Part shown: one piece after another, positions 1 to 5,602 of the stretch
Layout: each line of letters begins with the position of its first letter
How positions within the stretch are numbered: the first letter of the stretch is position 1
The notes under the pieces: model-generated
Told to the model about the DNA's origin: nothing
Databases searched by the model: none
The model's input: only the letters and a program-made list of their open reading frames with translations
Translations under genes and position numbers: made by a program
DNA from: Hellea balneolensis
GTDB taxonomy: Bacteria; Pseudomonadota; Alphaproteobacteria; Caulobacterales; Maricaulaceae
Assembly (NCBI GenBank): GCA_003233025.1
Contig: QIKS01000140.1
Coordinates: 1-5,602, forward strand
Direction: 5' to 3'
DNA: 5,602 nucleotides

Positions 1-1
1 C

Positions 2-151
2 GACATTCCCGTCGCTGCAGCTCAAGAATACATCTCTGATATGTTGGGAGAATTGTGTGTAATTGCAAAAACCTCTGGCCAGACCGACATACTGACCCTT
101 CTTCAAATAACCCGGCAAGCCGTTCTGGCCTCATTATCAAAACAGCCCTAA
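2..151 (+). CDS. C-terminal part of a small unrecognised protein (partial at left edge)
   Basis: An uninterrupted frame enters from the left edge and ends at TAA 149-151, giving 49 visible residues. It begins DIPVAAAQEYISDML and ends LSKQP. The visible part is soluble and probably helical: regular hydrophobic spacing (EYI, DML, EL, VIA, ILTLL, AVLASL), no membrane segment and no cysteine-metal motif. The pattern A-x-EYI-x-DM-x-x-EL-x-x-IA followed by G-x-x-x-x-L-x-x-LL reminds me of short (about 55-65 residue) alphaproteobacterial hypothetical proteins, but I cannot name the family and assign no function. An internal ATG at 41-43 is a conceivable start, but the frame stays open and protein-like before it, so the true start is probably outside the window. 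Its stop overlaps that of the convergent dprA by four bases, and no terminator hairpin is visible between them. Confidence 0.6.
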   Translation, partial: DIPVAAAQEYISDMLGELCVIAKTSGQTDILTLLQITRQAVLASLSKQP

Positions 152-1257
152 AGGTTGAGCGCTAAACGGCCATCGCCTTCGACAATAATTTCGCCGAACA
201 GTTCCAATTCCAGTAATGCCGCCGCGGCGATTGGATAAGCAATGCCGCTTTGACGGATAATTTCATCACGCGGGGTCGGGGTCGGCGAACACAGGGCCAG
301 TAAAATTTCGCGCGCACTGGCAATATCATCCTGAATATCATCCCAATTAATATCAGGCGCGCTATAATGTTCCTCGTCTTCTTCAAAGACCGGCGGGCGT
401 ACATTGTCCAAGACATCTATAATGTCGCGGCTATTTTCGATCAGAGCCGCGCCTTGGCGGATCAGGCGGTTACAGCCCCTGGTGCGCGGATCAAGAGGCG
501 AGCCAGGCGCCGCCATTACCTCTCTATTTTGCTCCAAAGCAAAGCGGGCGGTGATCAGCGTGCCGGAACGCTCCGCCGCTTCAATAACCACCACACCCAG
601 ACACAGACCGGAAACAATCCGGTTGCGGCGAGGGAAATCCCGCGCCGTCGCCCGGTAGCCCAAAGGGCTTTCAGAAACCAGCACACCGCGCGCGGCAATT
701 TCGTGGTAAAGTTCGCCGTTTTGTCTTGGATAAATATGATCAATTCCGCCGCCCAAAACCGCTGCTGTGCCGGTTTCGAGCGCGCCGGCGTGGGCGCTGG
801 CATCAATGCCCCGCGCCAGGCCCGAAACGATTGTATAATCCGCCTCTCCCAGCTCATTGGCAATTTGGCGGGCAAAGCGCAAACCAATGGCAGATGCATT
901 GCGCGAACCAACAATTGCCACGCAAGGCTTGTGCAAAAGATCAACATTGCCCAATACGCTAATGACAGGCGGGGTCGGATCAACGGCTTTTAAATAATAG
1001 GGATAGTCTGGCTCACCGGCACACAGCAGGCGTATGCCTCTTTGCTCACTCGCCTCCATTTCGCGTTCAATATCTTCCAAAGGCGGAATGACCATTTTGG
1101 CTTTGCGCCGGGCCAATTCCGGCAAAGCTTCCAAAGCCGCCCCGGCACTACCGTAACGGCGTAAAAGCTCACGAAAAGCCACGGGGCCAACGGTTGATGT
1201 CCGGATCAAACGCAACCAGTCGCGGCGCTCGGAAAATGAAAGCTCGTGTCCGCTCAT
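148..1257 (-). CDS. dprA: DNA-processing protein DprA
   Basis: Cytoplasmic single-stranded DNA-binding protein that loads RecA on incoming DNA during natural transformation. It is also widespread in bacteria with no known competence. Its 369 residues match the usual family length. An N-terminal helical (SAM/HhH-like) region covers about 10-60. The Rossmann-like core covers about 75-285 and shows VGSRNAS (116-122), SGLARGID (145-152), a glycine-rich turn before IYP (168-177), FPRRNRIVSGL (208-218), SGTLITAR (231-238), PGS (251-253) and G-x-N-x-LI-x-x-GA (261-270). An acidic linker (about 290-312) leads to a C-terminal winged-helix domain (about 313-369) as in many Gram-negative DprA proteins. 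The ATG overlaps the plsY stop as ATGA, so translation is probably coupled; only a weak AAGAA lies upstream. It is the last gene of the operon and ends against a convergent gene. In many alphaproteobacteria topA follows dprA; here it does not. Confidence 0.96.
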   Translation of the reverse strand: MSGHELSFSERRDWLRLIRTSTVGPVAFRELLRRYGSAGAALEALPELARRKAKMVIPPLEDIEREMEASEQRGIRLLCAGEPDYPYYLKAVDPTPPVISVLGNVDLLHKPCVAIVGSRNASAIGLRFARQIANELGEADYTIVSGLARGIDASAHAGALETGTAAVLGGGIDHIYPRQNGELYHEIAARGVLVSESPLGYRATARDFPRRNRIVSGLCLGVVVIEAAERSGTLITARFALEQNREVMAAPGSPLDPRTRGCNRLIRQGAALIENSRDIIDVLDNVRPPVFEEDEEHYSAPDINWDDIQDDIASAREILLALCSPTPTPRDEIIRQSGIAYPIAAAALLELELFGEIIVEGDGRLALNL

Positions 1258-1850
1258 GGGTTCTTATCGCCAATTTTAGGCTCTGTGCCAGCAAGTATAC
1301 GCGTGATATTTTCCCGGTGGCGCAGAATAATAACCACGCCCAAAACAAGACACAAAACCGCAACACGTTGCGCACCCATAAAATAGGCCGCCACCGGAAC
1401 ACAGGCTGCCATAGAAATGCCCGCCAAGGACACCATGCGGCTGACAAAAACACTCATCAGCCATAAAGCGCCCGCCAACAATGCCAGGGGCCAGTACACA
1501 GCCAGCAACACGCCAAAATATGTGGCAACGCCCTTGCCGCCCTTAAATTTGAGCCACACGGGATAACAATGCCCGATCAGCGCGGCCCCGCCTGCGATCA
1601 AGCCCGCAGGGCTGGCAAAAACCGCAGCGAAAATCAAGGCAGCTACTCCCGCTTTGCCAGCATCAAGTAATAATGTCAGGACGGCCAAATCCTTGCGTCC
1701 CGTGCGCAAAACATTGGTCGCGCCAATATTGCCAGAACCAATTTTGCGAATGTCCCCCTGTCCAGCCATACGGGCCAATAATAATCCAAAGGGAATAGAC
1801 CCTAATAAATATCCGCCCAGCAGTGAAATCAAGATTTCAATGTTTATCAT
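1254..1850 (-). CDS. plsY: Glycerol-3-phosphate acyltransferase PlsY
   Basis: Inner-membrane enzyme that moves an acyl group from acyl-phosphate (made by PlsX) to the 1-position of glycerol 3-phosphate, giving lysophosphatidic acid, the first committed step of phospholipid synthesis. The 198 residues are typical. Hydrophobic spans lie near 5-27, 55-80, 83-97, 110-135, 139-158 and 161-176. The conserved cytoplasmic motifs are present: GSIPFG (17-22), GSGNIGATNVLR (38-49), GH-x-YP followed by F-x-GGKGVAT (93-110), and RHREN with GTE (177-190). The ATG lies 15 bases after the pyrC stop, with a GGGG Shine-Dalgarno-like run about 12 bases upstream that overlaps the pyrC end. The stop overlaps the dprA start by four bases. 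No damage is seen and the gene should be functional. Confidence 0.97.
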   Translation of the reverse strand: MINIEILISLLGGYLLGSIPFGLLLARMAGQGDIRKIGSGNIGATNVLRTGRKDLAVLTLLLDAGKAGVAALIFAAVFASPAGLIAGGAALIGHCYPVWLKFKGGKGVATYFGVLLAVYWPLALLAGALWLMSVFVSRMVSLAGISMAACVPVAAYFMGAQRVAVLCLVLGVVIILRHRENITRILAGTEPKIGDKNP

Positions 1851-1865
1851 AGCGCTACTTTGCCC

Positions 1866-3149
1866 CTAAGCCGAACGAGAGTCAAAAACGATCTTGCCCC
1901 CGCAGATGGTCAGCACGGCTTTGCCTTGCATATGGCGGCCATCGAAGGGCGTGTTTTGCGATTTTGAGCGCAGATCAGCGGCAGTGCATATCCAGGGTTT
2001 ATTGGGGTCGATTAAAACCAAATCCGCAGGTGCGCCTTTTTGCAACCGGCCTTGTGGCAATCCAAGCAGCTCCGCCGGGTTCAGCGTGACCGCTTTTAAG
2101 AACGCCGTCAGATCAAGCTGCTCATCTGCAACCAACGTCAAGCCAGCCGCCAAAAGCAATTCCAACCCGACAGCCCCGGCTGCGCTTTGCTCAAAAGGTT
2201 TGCGTTTTTCGCCAGCCGGGCGCGGATCGTGGCTGGAAACAACAATGTCGATACTGCCGTCATTAACCCCTGCAATCAGGGCAAGCCGGTCGTCTTCACC
2301 GCGCAAGGGCGGGTCAAGCTTGGCAAAACTGCGATAATCGCCAATATCAAGCTCATTCAGGGCCAGATGATTTATGCTGACACTGGCGCTCACCTCAAGC
2401 CCGCGCTTTTTGGCACGGCGGATGGCCGGCAATGTTTCTTGTGAAGACACAAGATCAACCAAAGTCCGCGCGCCCGTAAGCTCAGCCAGCGCCATATCGC
2501 GCTCGGCCATAATCCGTTCCGAAATGGCCGGCGCAGACGGCAGGCCAAGCCGTGCGGAAAAATCGCTTTCATGGGCGCAGGCCCCGGCGCTCAAATTCCC
2601 GTCAACGGCCCGGTGGGCGATCAGCGCATTAAAGGTCGAACCGTAAGACATGATCCGGCGCATCAGCCGTCCGTCGCCAAGCGGTGTCTCTCCGTTGGAA
2701 AACAGCACGGCCCCCGCCTCACTCATCAGGCCAATTTCGGTCATCTCGCGGCCCGCAAGCCCCTTGGTCAGCGCGCCTGCAATATAGACGCGAATATCCG
2801 TGCTTTCACCCCGCCTTTGCATATGGTCAACCAAAGATATGTCGTCGATTACAGGATTTGTCGTTGGCATTACCACCATCGACGTCACCCCGCCAGCCGC
2901 CGCCGCAATCGCTGCACTTTCAATGGTTTCTCGATGCTCCGTCCCCGGCTCGCCGGTGGTGACGCGCATATCGATAAGACCGGGACACAGGATCAAGCCG
3001 TTTGCGTCAATCCGCTCATCAATATGGGCAGCCGCCACATCGGCGCCAAAACCGGTAATGATACCGTCTTCGATCAACAAATCACCAAGCGCGTCATAAT
3101 CCGTAGCCGGATCAATCAAACGCGCACCTATAATGGCCAATGTGCTCAT
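1866..3149 (-). CDS. pyrC: Dihydroorotase-like protein PyrC (probably non-catalytic, PyrX-type)
   Basis: Amidohydrolase-superfamily protein of 427 residues, full length for class I dihydroorotase, which cyclises carbamoyl-aspartate to dihydroorotate. The fold is clear: N-terminal beta-sandwich strand, PGLIDM (56-61), EPG-x-EHRET (67-75), GGVTS-x-VVMP-x-T-x-P (86-99), a PPLR-x-E-DR loop (280-288) and a C-terminal [11 protein letters not shown] segment (372-382). Active-site residues are largely missing. The metal-binding H-x-H after PGLIDM is Arg62-Val-Thr64; the His expected around 232 is Asp in LVDLVSS; the catalytic Asp of the ATDHAPH motif is Ser306 in VSSHDPR; and the region of the metal-bridging residue reads FSNG. 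His179 remains, but without the following ED. From memory, the same degenerate signature recurs in alphaproteobacterial PyrC encoded next to pyrB, and the Pseudomonas PyrC' is an inactive subunit that holds ATCase together. A structural ATCase partner is therefore my inference. The start overlaps the pyrB stop (ATGA), with AAGGGG at 3157-3162 seven bases upstream. Confidence 0.93.
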   Translation of the reverse strand: MSTLAIIGARLIDPATDYDALGDLLIEDGIITGFGADVAAAHIDERIDANGLILCPGLIDMRVTTGEPGTEHRETIESAAIAAAAGGVTSMVVMPTTNPVIDDISLVDHMQRRGESTDIRVYIAGALTKGLAGREMTEIGLMSEAGAVLFSNGETPLGDGRLMRRIMSYGSTFNALIAHRAVDGNLSAGACAHESDFSARLGLPSAPAISERIMAERDMALAELTGARTLVDLVSSQETLPAIRRAKKRGLEVSASVSINHLALNELDIGDYRSFAKLDPPLRGEDDRLALIAGVNDGSIDIVVSSHDPRPAGEKRKPFEQSAAGAVGLELLLAAGLTLVADEQLDLTAFLKAVTLNPAELLGLPQGRLQKGAPADLVLIDPNKPWICTAADLRSKSQNTPFDGRHMQGKAVLTICGGKIVFDSRSA

Positions 3150-4106
3150 GACGCCGCCCCTTTTGCCGCCAAGGCTTGTAAAATCGCCATGCGCATGGCC
3201 ACGCCGGTTTCCACCTGCTTGGTGATCAGGCTAACCACCGGATCATCTGCAATGTCAGAACTGATTTCCACGCCCCGGTTCATCGGCCCCGGATGCATGA
3301 CCAACGCTCCTTTACTGGCACAAGCAAGCTTGGCTCTGTCCAGGCCGTAAAAATGGAAATATTCGCGCCGCGACGGCACGAACGCTCCGCCCATTCGCTC
3401 GCAGGCGCAACATCATCACAATATCGCAGTTCTTAAGCCCGGTTTTCATATCATGAAACACCTCAACCCCCCATCTGTCCACATCAATGGGCAGCAAGGT
3501 TGGCGGGCCGATCAGCCTGATCTCACAACCCAATATATTGAGAAGCTGCACATTGGAGCGGGCAACACGCGAATGTAAAACATCGCCGCATATAGCAATG
3601 CGCAGGCCGTCGATTTGTCCCAGACGTGCGCGCAAAGTCAAGACGTCAAGCAAGGCTTGCGTCGGGTGCTCATGCATACCGTCCCCGGCATTGATCACCG
3701 AACAGCTCAGCTTCTGGGCCAGCAAAGACGGCGCGCCGGAGGCAGCGTGTCTAACCACCAAAAGATCGGGGTTCATGGCATTGAGGGTTGCGGCGGTGTC
3801 CAAAAGGGTTTCGCCTTTAGAGGCGCTGGAACTGGCCATCGCCATATTGACCACATCGGCCCCGAGCCTGCGCCCGGCAACTTCAAAAGATTTTTCGGTG
3901 CGGGTCGAGTTTTCAAAAAACAAATTGATCAGCGTCTTGCCCGCCAACACATGTTGGGCAGATGTTTTTTGTCGATCCAGATCCAGATAATCCGCCCCCA
4001 GAGCCAACAGCAGCTCAATGTCCGGACGGGTCAGATCTGCAATAGCAAGAAGATGGTTGGCGCTGAGTGTTGTGGAGGCATTTGCATCAGTCATAAGATT
4101 TCTCAT
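3146..4106 (-). pseudogene. pyrB: Aspartate carbamoyltransferase PyrB, split by a frameshift
   Basis: Transfers carbamoyl from carbamoyl phosphate to aspartate in the second step of de novo pyrimidine synthesis. The first frame (ATG 4104-4106) carries FFENSTRT (63-70), SKGET with Lys97, VVRH with Arg119, HPTQALLD (147-154), [12 protein letters not shown] (174-185) and [10 protein letters not shown] (226-235), then leaves the family sequence and stops at 3312. The rest, [10 protein letters not shown] through [11 protein letters not shown] to the normal C-terminus, continues in another frame to 3146. The joint is CTG-C-GAG at 3404-3398. PyrB normally reads LRLQRERM here, so five bases appear lost where Gln-Arg would be. 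Both halves are otherwise intact, so the damage is recent, or it is a sequencing or assembly error. The corrected product would be about 320 residues. ATG 4092-4094 (MTDANAST) is an alternative start with a GAGA ahead of it; the upstream ATG has no visible ribosome site. First gene of the pyr-plsY-dprA operon. Confidence 0.9.
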
Positions 4107-4191
4107 ACAATTTTTGCGCTTTTAAGGGCCGCGCCAGGGTTTGTAAAGCGGCTTGTCAAAATCCAGAGCGTTCCCTGAAAAATCATACCGT
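4107..4191 (-). other. Spacer between the small DNA-binding protein gene and pyrB
   Basis: This 85-base gap should hold the pyrB promoter if pyrB is not read through from the upstream gene. On the minus strand it contains TTGACA at 4159-4154, a perfect -35 hexamer, but the -10 position at normal spacing is GC-rich (TGGCGC), so a standard sigma-70 promoter is doubtful. A CGCTTT/AAAGCG pair with a long loop lies near the pyrB end and lacks the T-run of a terminator. Nothing firm can be called. Confidence 0.25.
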
Positions 4192-4329
4192 TTATAAAGT
4201 ATGCAAAGATTCCATGCCTTGCGTAATGAACTGCCTAACGAGACGGGTGTATGGCATGCCCTGCTGCTTGGCTATTTCCTTTAAAGCCGCCAGTTGATCT
4301 TCGGGCAAAATATTCTCCAAAACTGCCAT
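4192..4329 (-). CDS. Small ribbon-helix-helix-like DNA-binding protein (antitoxin-type), 45 aa
   Basis: A 45-residue frame from ATG 4327-4329 to TAA 4192-4194. It has the layout of a ribbon-helix-helix (CopG/Arc-type) domain: a short strand (MAVLENIL, 1-8), then PEDQLAALKEIAKQQG (9-24) as helix one, a turn with MPYTRL (25-30), and VRQFITQGME (31-40) as helix two. The LPE-x-x-x-x-ALKEIA and PY-x-x-LVRQFI pattern is the one I know from small antitoxins and transcriptional repressors. Such proteins act as dimers and usually repress their own gene. No good Shine-Dalgarno precedes the ATG. The frame stays open 12 codons further upstream but has no standard start there; a TTG at codon 8 with GGAG six bases ahead would cut off the strand. 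No toxin-like gene lies beside it: pyrB is downstream and the ilvD leader upstream. The family is inferred from the pattern only. Confidence 0.6.
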   Translation of the reverse strand: MAVLENILPEDQLAALKEIAKQQGMPYTRLVRQFITQGMESLHTL

Positions 4330-4333
4330 TTGC

Positions 4334-4363
4334 GCGGAAATTTTATTCTTTTTGCGGAAAATT
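4334..4363. repeat. Direct repeat GCGGAAA-N-TT spaced 20 bp, candidate operator
   Basis: The 10-mers GCGGAAATTT (4334-4343) and GCGGAAAATT (4354-4363) differ at one position and start exactly 20 bp apart, about two helical turns. They lie 5-34 bp ahead of the ATG of the small ribbon-helix-helix-like gene. Proteins of that fold often bind tandem or inverted half-sites over their own promoter, so an autoregulatory operator is a reasonable inference, but two copies in AT-rich DNA could be chance. Confidence 0.3.
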
Positions 4364-4488
4364 CATCGCTATTCGCAATTATTTCTTGTTTTTCTCACAA
4401 TTACTGGCATAAACGCGCTGCAATGATTAAGGAGTTTATTGGTTTGACCTTCAATAAGGGTAATTTTGGTTTACAAACAGCTTTACTA

Positions 4489-4511
4489 ACACAGGTGCTA
4501 AGCGCATGTGT
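4489..4511 (+). other. Imperfect RNA hairpin in the ilvD leader
   Basis: ACACAGGTGC and GCGCATGTGT flank a TAA loop and pair over nine of ten positions, with one G/A mismatch and one G-U pair. It ends 13 bases before the ATG of the proposed leader peptide. It could be a pause hairpin or could affect leader translation. It does not visibly compete with the antiterminator, so its role in attenuation is uncertain. Confidence 0.35.
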
Positions 4512-4524
4512 GGATACCATTATT

Positions 4525-4575
4525 ATGTCTTCACTTAAGCTTCGTGTGGTTATTGTGAGCAAAAACGGGTTGTAA
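4525..4575 (+). CDS. Putative ilvD leader peptide, 16 aa, with a Val-Val-Ile-Val run
   Basis: ATG 4525-4527 to TAA 4573-4575 encodes MSSLKLRVVIVSKNGL. Half its residues are Leu, Val or Ile, and GTG GTT ATT GTG (4546-4557) runs directly into the 5' arm of the antiterminator. Attenuator leader peptides of ilv operons carry such runs of the amino acids their operon makes, and the gene downstream is ilvD. A ribosome waiting for Val- or Ile-tRNA would stop about 10-20 bases before CGGGTT (4566-4571), leaving that arm free. A ribosome reaching the stop codon would cover it. The ribosome site is weak (GTGGA, ten bases before the ATG). The same frame is open upstream, so the peptide may start earlier: at ATG 4423 (50 residues) or at TTG 4444 behind AAGGAG (43 residues). 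The control codons are the same in all cases. Confidence 0.5.
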   Translation: MSSLKLRVVIVSKNGL

Positions 4576-4608
4576 GAATATTAAAAATTATTCTGATAAC
4601 CCGCTCAC
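4555..4608 (+). promoter_or_regulatory. Antiterminator stem of a putative ilvD attenuator
   Basis: GTGAG (4555-4559) and CGGGTT (4566-4571) pair with CTCAC (4604-4608) and AACCCG (4598-4603), eleven Watson-Crick pairs with a six-base bulge (CAAAAA). The top of the hairpin is closed by AGAATA (4575-4580) with TATTCT (4589-4594). The 3' arm is the same sequence that forms the 5' arm of the terminator, so the two folds exclude each other. Known amino-acid attenuators use this design: a stalled ribosome favours the antiterminator and read-through into ilvD. Pairing is read directly from the sequence; the regulatory role is inferred. Confidence 0.55.
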
Positions 4609-4627
4609 GAAATGAGCGGGTTTTTTT
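4598..4627 (+). terminator. Rho-independent terminator directly before ilvD (attenuator)
   Basis: AACCCGCTCA (4598-4607) and TGAGCGGGTT (4613-4622) form a perfect 10-bp, GC-rich stem with a CGAAA loop, followed by a T-run to 4627. The polarity is plus strand. No full-length plus-strand gene precedes it in the window and ilvD begins only 17 bases later, so it fits a conditional terminator in the ilvD leader better than the end of another gene. Confidence 0.88.
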
Positions 4628-4632
4628 ATGTC

Positions 4633-4638
4633 AGGAAG
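4633..4638 (+). promoter_or_regulatory. Ribosome binding site of ilvD
   Basis: AGGAAG lies six bases before ATG 4645-4647 and fixes that start. An earlier ATG at 4628 is in another frame and stops after six codons. Confidence 0.65.
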
Positions 4639-4644
4639 TCTATT

Positions 4645-5602
4645 ATGAGTAAAAAAAGCGATGCCATACTCAAAGGTCCGGCCCGTGCGCCGGCCCGCGC
4701 CATGTTGCGCGCTGCCGGTATGGACGACGCAGCGTTTGAGAAGCCGCTGATCGCTGTGTTTAACACCTGGACGAATATGGGGCCGTGTAACATGCATCTG
4801 GACAAGCTGGCCGTGCCGGTGCGCGCCGGCATAAGAGCGCAGGGCGGCTTTCCGGTTGATTTTAACACCATTGCGATTTCCGACGGCATTACCATGGGTT
4901 CCGCCGGCATGCGGGCAAGCCTCATATCACGCGAAGTGATCGCCGACAGTATTGAGCTGGCCGTGCGCGGCCATTCTTTGGACGGGGTTATTGTGCTGGT
5001 CGGGTGCGATAAAACCATTCCCGCCGCCGCTATGGCACTGGCCCGCATAAACATTCCAGGCGTCGTGCTGTACGGCGGCTCGATCATGCCCGGCAAGCAC
5101 AAGGGCAAGGATTTATCCGTCCAGGACGTGTTCGAAGCGGTCGGCGCCCACGCCGCCAAATTGATCGACGACGACGAATTGGCCGCAATCGAGCGCGCCG
5201 CATGTCCGGGCGCAGGGGCGTGCGGCGGGCAATTTACTGCCAATTCCATGGCCATGGCCATGACGTTTTTAGGGCTTTCACCTATGGGCGCCAATGATAT
5301 TCCTGCCGTGTGCGACGAGAAAAACGAAGCGGCCTTTAAAGCGGGTGAATTGGTGGTCGACGCCGTCCAGAACCAGCGCCTACCGCGCACGCTGATCACC
5401 GAGACATCCTTGCGCAATACGGTCACGGCCCTGACCGCAACCGCCGCCTCGACCAATGCAATTTTGCATTTGCTGGCCATTGCCCGCGAGGCCGGTGTTG
5501 ATTTTGACATCGATGTGTTCGATGAAATTTCGCGCACAACCCCGGTCATTGGCGATCTTAAACCCGGCGGGAAATATATGGCCAAGGATTTATACGAAGC
5601 GG
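4645..5602 (+). CDS. ilvD: Dihydroxy-acid dehydratase IlvD (N-terminal part, runs off right edge)
   Basis: Iron-sulfur enzyme of the IlvD/Edd family that dehydrates 2,3-dihydroxy-isovalerate and 2,3-dihydroxy-3-methylvalerate to the keto acids preceding valine/leucine and isoleucine. Cytoplasmic; the visible part is 319 residues of roughly 560-620. It carries the three cluster cysteines Cys48 (GPCNMHL), Cys121 (VGCDKT) and Cys193 (GACGGQFTANSM). It also has the Mg-binding Asp80 (ISDGITMG) and Asp122, and Lys123, the position carbamylated in the family. KGPARAPARAMLRAAG (10-25) is the usual N-terminal signature; NPPAR-like KGPAR and the absence of the Edd-specific features favour IlvD over phosphogluconate dehydratase. 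The frame is open to the last base with no stop. Start chosen by AGGAAG six bases upstream and by the family N-terminus. It is divergent from the pyr operon and preceded by a probable attenuator, so its transcription is likely set by branched-chain amino acid supply. Confidence 0.95.
   Translation, partial: MSKKSDAILKGPARAPARAMLRAAGMDDAAFEKPLIAVFNTWTNMGPCNMHLDKLAVPVRAGIRAQGGFPVDFNTIAISDGITMGSAGMRASLISREVIADSIELAVRGHSLDGVIVLVGCDKTIPAAAMALARINIPGVVLYGGSIMPGKHKGKDLSVQDVFEAVGAHAAKLIDDDELAAIERAACPGAGACGGQFTANSMAMAMTFLGLSPMGANDIPAVCDEKNEAAFKAGELVVDAVQNQRLPRTLITETSLRNTVTALTATAASTNAILHLLAIAREAGVDFDIDVFDEISRTTPVIGDLKPGGKYMAKDLYEA

Larger units (their letters stand above)
4330..4524. other. Divergent non-coding region between the small regulator gene and the ilvD leader
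   Basis: AT-rich compared with the flanking genes. It must hold the divergent start signals for the minus-strand genes and for ilvD. On the plus strand a frame is open across the whole stretch and joins the leader frame. Within it, AAGGAG at 4429-4434 sits nine bases before TTG 4444-4446, a possible early leader start. TTGACC at 4444-4449 resembles a -35 element, but no convincing -10 follows at 16-18 bp; a weaker pair is TTGTTT 4387-4392 with CATAAA 4409-4414 (16-bp gap). No promoter can be called with confidence. The direct repeat and the hairpin are listed separately. Confidence 0.3.

Noticed and set aside
367..993. 208-codon open frame on the plus strand
   Set aside because: Antisense to the conserved core of dprA; no domain pattern.
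2571..3350. 259-codon open frame on the plus strand
   Set aside because: Antisense shadow of pyrC and the end of pyrB; its Arg/His/Gln-rich composition is typical of a shadow.
3395..3410. Programmed frameshifting in pyrB
   Set aside because: There is no slippery heptamer or recognised +1 site, and the joined protein would lack two conserved residues; a deletion explains this better.
4107..4150. Terminator after the small ribbon-helix-helix-like gene
   Set aside because: Only a six-pair stem with a loop over 20 bases and no T-run; it would not be an efficient terminator.
4154..4159. TTGACA as a pyrB promoter -35 element
   Set aside because: No acceptable -10 at 16-18 bp; the expected position is GC-rich.
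4628..4648. Six-codon frame from ATG 4628 whose TGA overlaps the ilvD start
   Set aside because: Its ATG falls right after the terminator T-tract and has no ribosome site; the overlap with ilvD is probably chance.
4626..5585. 319-codon open frame on the minus strand
   Set aside because: It lies opposite ilvD, whose plus-strand product has all family motifs; the minus translation is low-complexity Ala/Ser-rich and matches nothing I know.
1..5602. tRNA, rRNA, CRISPR, insertion sequence or integration site
   Set aside because: No tandem spaced repeats, no transposase-like frame, no terminal inverted repeats and no tRNA-like cloverleaf were seen on reading the window.

Overview
The window looks like chromosomal DNA of an alphaproteobacterium. 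The main reason is the minus-strand gene order pyrB-pyrC-plsY-dprA, which I recognise from that class, together with a DHOase-like PyrC of the degenerate type seen there. The genus cannot be set from this sequence. No mobile element, CRISPR array, tRNA or rRNA was seen.

Layout. Positions 2-151 (+) hold the last 49 codons of a small unrecognised protein whose stop codon overlaps, tail to tail, the stop of dprA. Positions 148-4106 (-) are a tightly packed operon transcribed right to left: pyrB (aspartate carbamoyltransferase, broken by a frameshift near 3401), pyrC (dihydroorotase-like, most metal ligands missing), plsY (glycerol-3-phosphate acyltransferase) and dprA (DNA-processing protein). 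pyrB/pyrC and plsY/dprA each overlap by ATGA, and pyrC and plsY are 15 bases apart. Upstream of pyrB, on the same strand, is a 45-residue protein resembling a ribbon-helix-helix DNA-binding protein (4192-4329). A 20-bp-spaced direct repeat lies directly in front of it.

The AT-richer divergent region 4330-4644 carries what looks like a transcription attenuator for ilvD: a short leader reading frame ending in a Val-Val-Ile-Val run, an antiterminator stem (4555-4608), and a perfect 10-bp rho-independent terminator (4598-4627) that shares one arm with the antiterminator. ilvD (dihydroxy-acid dehydratase, branched-chain amino acid synthesis) starts 17 bases after the terminator's T-tract and runs off the right edge.

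How the parts work together. The operon mixes pyrimidine synthesis (PyrB with its DHOase-like partner), phospholipid synthesis and DNA uptake/recombination. This is a housekeeping grouping rather than a single pathway. The plus-strand unit is an amino-acid biosynthesis gene whose leader could sense charged branched-chain tRNAs. The most notable points are the ilvD attenuator, the frameshifted pyrB next to a probably non-catalytic PyrC, and the partnerless ribbon-helix-helix protein with a candidate operator.
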